Shown piece after piece: positions 12,895 through 14,962 of a stretch of 14,962 nt of DNA. A program made the position numbers and the translations under genes. This DNA comes from Candidatus Izemoplasmatales bacterium (GTDB lineage: Bacteria > Bacillota_I > Bacilli_A > Izemoplasmatales > Hujiaoplasmataceae). The stretch spans positions 1 through 14,962 of the forward strand of contig JAQVPE010000004.1 in the NCBI GenBank assembly GCA_028702245.1. Reading direction: 5' to 3'. Position 1 is the stretch's first letter, and each line of letters starts with the position of its first letter. The notes below the pieces were generated by a model. It saw only the letters and a program-made list of their open reading frames with translations, had not been told where the DNA came from and did no database searches.

Positions 12895-14817
12895 ATGGCA
12901 ATCGCAAAAACGAAACTGGTAAATATAACTGCCAAATTGTTGGAAATGGATGCAGTTCTCGAAAGATTTGTCGACCTGCATTGCTTACATCCTGTTTCCT
13001 CCGACCAATTTGTGGAGCGCGTTCATGGACTTACTTCATTTACTTCAGAAAATCCTTCGACAGTCATAATGAATGAACTCTTGGAGATCGAACGCGAATT
13101 TGGCTTCTGCATTCCGGTTGAACCGGTCATTACCATCGATTATTCCATGGAAAAAATGCAGGCTTATGTTTCGACTATGCATCAAAAACTCAAGTCTCTT
13201 GTCGAGCATAAGAAGTCAAACGAAGAACTTATCAAGAAATATGAAGACGCTGTCGTACAGGTCAAAAACATCGAAAATATGGATATTTCTTTAGACGATG
13301 TGTTCTCATGCAGATATCTATATGCGAGAGTGGGAAGACTGCCAACGGAAAGCGTTGAAAAGCTGAGTTACTACCGGTCAAGACCATTCATATTCAACTC
13401 GTTTAGTGAAGACAAGAACTACAGCTGGTGCATCTACTTCACCTCTCCCGAGTATGAACGTGAAGTGGATAACATCTTCTCATCGTTGTTTTTTGAAAGA
13501 ATCTACATTCCCGATTTTGTTCACGGAACTCCTGAAGATGCAACAGTTGCTTTACGCCGAGAAATCGACACCGTCAAAAACAACCGGGTCAAACTTCAAG
13601 AAGAAATCAACGATTTGATCAACGAATCAAACTTTGATCTCAAAAACATTAAAAGCGAACTGGTGTTTCTTAACCGTATTTATGAGGCGAAACAGTATGT
13701 CGTTGGTCTTGGGGAGAAATTCACGATAACCGGATTTGTTGAAGAAAAAGACAAAGATCTTGTTATCGACAAATTCAAAGACATGGAAACCGTTGAGGTA
13801 TCGATTCGCCCGGCCGATTCGGACCGAAGGCTGAAACCGCCGACAAAACTAAGACACGGCTGGTTCAGCCGGCCGTTCTCGATGTTTGTCGAAATGTACG
13901 GCATGCCGAGTTACGGAGATATCGATCCGACACCGTTTGTAGCGATTACCTACTCACTCCTTTTTGGAATCATGTTTGGCGATGTCGGACAAGGATTACT
14001 GCTTTCGTTGATAGGCTTTGTGTTGTACAAGTGGAAGAAACTGAAACTTGGTGAAATAGCAATCAGAATCGGCCTTTTCTCAACATTCTTTGGATTCTTG
14101 TACGGATCGGTGTTTGGAAACGAAGAATTGCTTGACCCCTTCTTCATAAATGTTCTTGGCCTTTCCGGGAAGCCGATTCACGTGATGGAATCCAGTTTCA
14201 CAATGACATTGTTAATCTTGGCGGTTTTGATTGGAGCGATACTGATTTTGACTTCCATAGCCATTAACATCGCCAACAAACTCAAAAAGAAGCAGTATGC
14301 AGAAATGATCTTTTCCCATAACGGCATCTCCGGAATGATTTTCTATTTGTTCATTGGTGGCGGATTGCTCGCACAAATGCTTTATCAGATCAGCATTTTC
14401 AATGTCGTGACAATTATTCTTTTTGCGGTTTTGCCGCTACTGATGGTGTTTTTGAAAGAACCGATCGAAAGAAAGATTCATGGTCATAAAATGTTTCCCA
14501 ATGGCTTTGGCGGTTTCTTTACAGAAGGTTTCTTTGAGCTGTTTGAAGTCATCTTGTCTTATATCACGAACACCATGTCATTTATGCGTGTTGGCGGGTT
14601 TGTGCTGTCCCATGCGGGAATGATGCTGGTCGTTTACAGCTTGATGTCGATGAGCAGCGGCCTTGTTGGCACAACGATCATCTTCATCATTGGCAACTTG
14701 TTTGTTATGGGTATCGAAGGCCTTATTGTGGGGATCCAGGTGCTCAGGTTGGAATTTTACGAAATGTTCTCTCGTTACTACGAGGGAAACGGAATTGCTT
14801 TTCGAACGTTTAGTTGA
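12895..14817 (+). CDS. V/A-type ATPase subunit I (membrane a-subunit)
   Basis: A 640-residue stator subunit that forms the ion half-channels next to the K ring. Residues ~1-340 are the cytoplasmic part, with coiled-coil stretches (for example SLVEHKKSNEELIKKYEDAVVQVKN and DTVKNNRVKLQEEINDLINE). Residues ~343-640 hold about seven to eight membrane helices, starting DPTPFVAITYSLLFGIMFGDVGQG (D363 in the GDVGQG motif). SFMRVGGFVLSHAGM contains R565, matching the essential channel arginine. The ending LRLEFYEMFSRYYEGNGIAF is the family signature. The length is normal. The ATG at 12895 follows AGAGGAGA. Whether the pump moves H+ or Na+ cannot be decided from this subunit. Confidence 0.96.
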   Translation: MAIAKTKLVNITAKLLEMDAVLERFVDLHCLHPVSSDQFVERVHGLTSFTSENPSTVIMNELLEIEREFGFCIPVEPVITIDYSMEKMQAYVSTMHQKLKSLVEHKKSNEELIKKYEDAVVQVKNIENMDISLDDVFSCRYLYARVGRLPTESVEKLSYYRSRPFIFNSFSEDKNYSWCIYFTSPEYEREVDNIFSSLFFERIYIPDFVHGTPEDATVALRREIDTVKNNRVKLQEEINDLINESNFDLKNIKSELVFLNRIYEAKQYVVGLGEKFTITGFVEEKDKDLVIDKFKDMETVEVSIRPADSDRRLKPPTKLRHGWFSRPFSMFVEMYGMPSYGDIDPTPFVAITYSLLFGIMFGDVGQGLLLSLIGFVLYKWKKLKLGEIAIRIGLFSTFFGFLYGSVFGNEELLDPFFINVLGLSGKPIHVMESSFTMTLLILAVLIGAILILTSIAINIANKLKKKQYAEMIFSHNGISGMIFYLFIGGGLLAQMLYQISIFNVVTIILFAVLPLLMVFLKEPIERKIHGHKMFPNGFGGFFTEGFFELFEVILSYITNTMSFMRVGGFVLSHAGMMLVVYSLMSMSSGLVGTTIIFIIGNLFVMGIEGLIVGIQVLRLEFYEMFSRYYEGNGIAFRTFS

Positions 14818-14845
14818 TTGATATTTAATTCAAGGAGGAATATAT

Positions 14846-14962
14846 ATGTTAGAGACAATCGATTTTTTGTTACCACTGCTTTTTGTTGTCCTTTTGTCGA
14901 TACCGCTAATAAATGTTTTTCGCGGAAAAGTGAGCACACGCTCCGCCAAAACACGGCTGTTG
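14846..14962 (+). CDS. Probable V/A-type ATPase subunit K, N-terminal part
   Basis: The gene starts at ATG 14846 after an excellent AAGGAGG site and is cut by the right edge after 39 codons. The visible part is one hydrophobic helix (FLLPLLFVVLLSIPLINVF) followed by a basic stretch (RGKVSTRSAKTRLL). This fits the first helix or leader of a proteolipid c-type (K) subunit in this family, and its place directly after subunit I agrees with known operons. The ion-binding Glu would lie beyond the window, so the call rests on context and on this segment only. Confidence 0.65.
   Translation, partial: MLETIDFLLPLLFVVLLSIPLINVFRGKVSTRSAKTRLL

Noticed and set aside
1..14962. Use of UGA as tryptophan (Mycoplasma code)
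   Set aside because: TGG is used for Trp, and TGA closes nrdD, the MFS gene, the acyltransferase gene and the subunit I gene at family-typical lengths.

Overview
The window looks like a chromosomal segment of a low-to-mid GC, probably anaerobic or fermentative bacterium of the Bacillota/Mollicutes-related lineages. The evidence is a class III (oxygen-sensitive) ribonucleotide reductase with its radical-SAM activase, methylglyoxal synthase, a V/A-type ATPase operon, strong AAGGAGG-type ribosome binding sites and sigma-A-type promoters. Genes end in TAA, TAG or TGA and Trp is encoded by TGG, so the standard bacterial code applies rather than the Mycoplasma UGA-Trp code. The exact genus cannot be fixed from the sequence alone.

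Layout, left to right: (1) the 3' end of a surface or secreted-type protein; (2) a complete IS3-family insertion sequence (about 411-1855, genes on the minus strand, catalytic residues intact, A7 frameshift site); (3) mgsA on the minus strand, divergent from a tRNA-Tyr(GUA) gene with its own promoter and a following hairpin; (4) nagA, convergent with the nrdD-nrdG operon, the two meeting at a strong hairpin between the stop codons; (5) a 404-base gap between divergent nrdD and an MFS transporter gene, with both promoters and a 265-base unexplained middle; (6) the MFS transporter, a membrane diguanylate cyclase and a PlsC-like acyltransferase carrying a zinc ribbon, all on the plus strand; (7) a lone 68-residue heavy-metal-associated protein with a consensus promoter and its own terminator; (8) the start of a V/A-type ATPase operon (stalk coiled-coil subunit, C, I, and the first residues of a probable K), running off the right edge.

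Most of the window is ordinary housekeeping: deoxynucleotide supply without oxygen (nrdDG), amino-sugar catabolism or wall recycling (nagA), a glycolytic phosphate-release bypass (mgsA), phospholipid acylation and ion-motive ATP hydrolysis or synthesis. I do not see a clearly new multi-gene system. The points most worth a second look are: the IS element appears to have split a hairpin between the surface-protein gene and mgsA, and its own end forms a terminator facing mgsA; the acyltransferase gene seems to start at a non-canonical ATT/ATC codon right after a perfect Shine-Dalgarno sequence; the acyltransferase carries a CxxC...CxxC insert and a long C-terminal domain; the ATPase order is stalk-C-I-K; and there is an orphan MCCEGC metal-binding protein.
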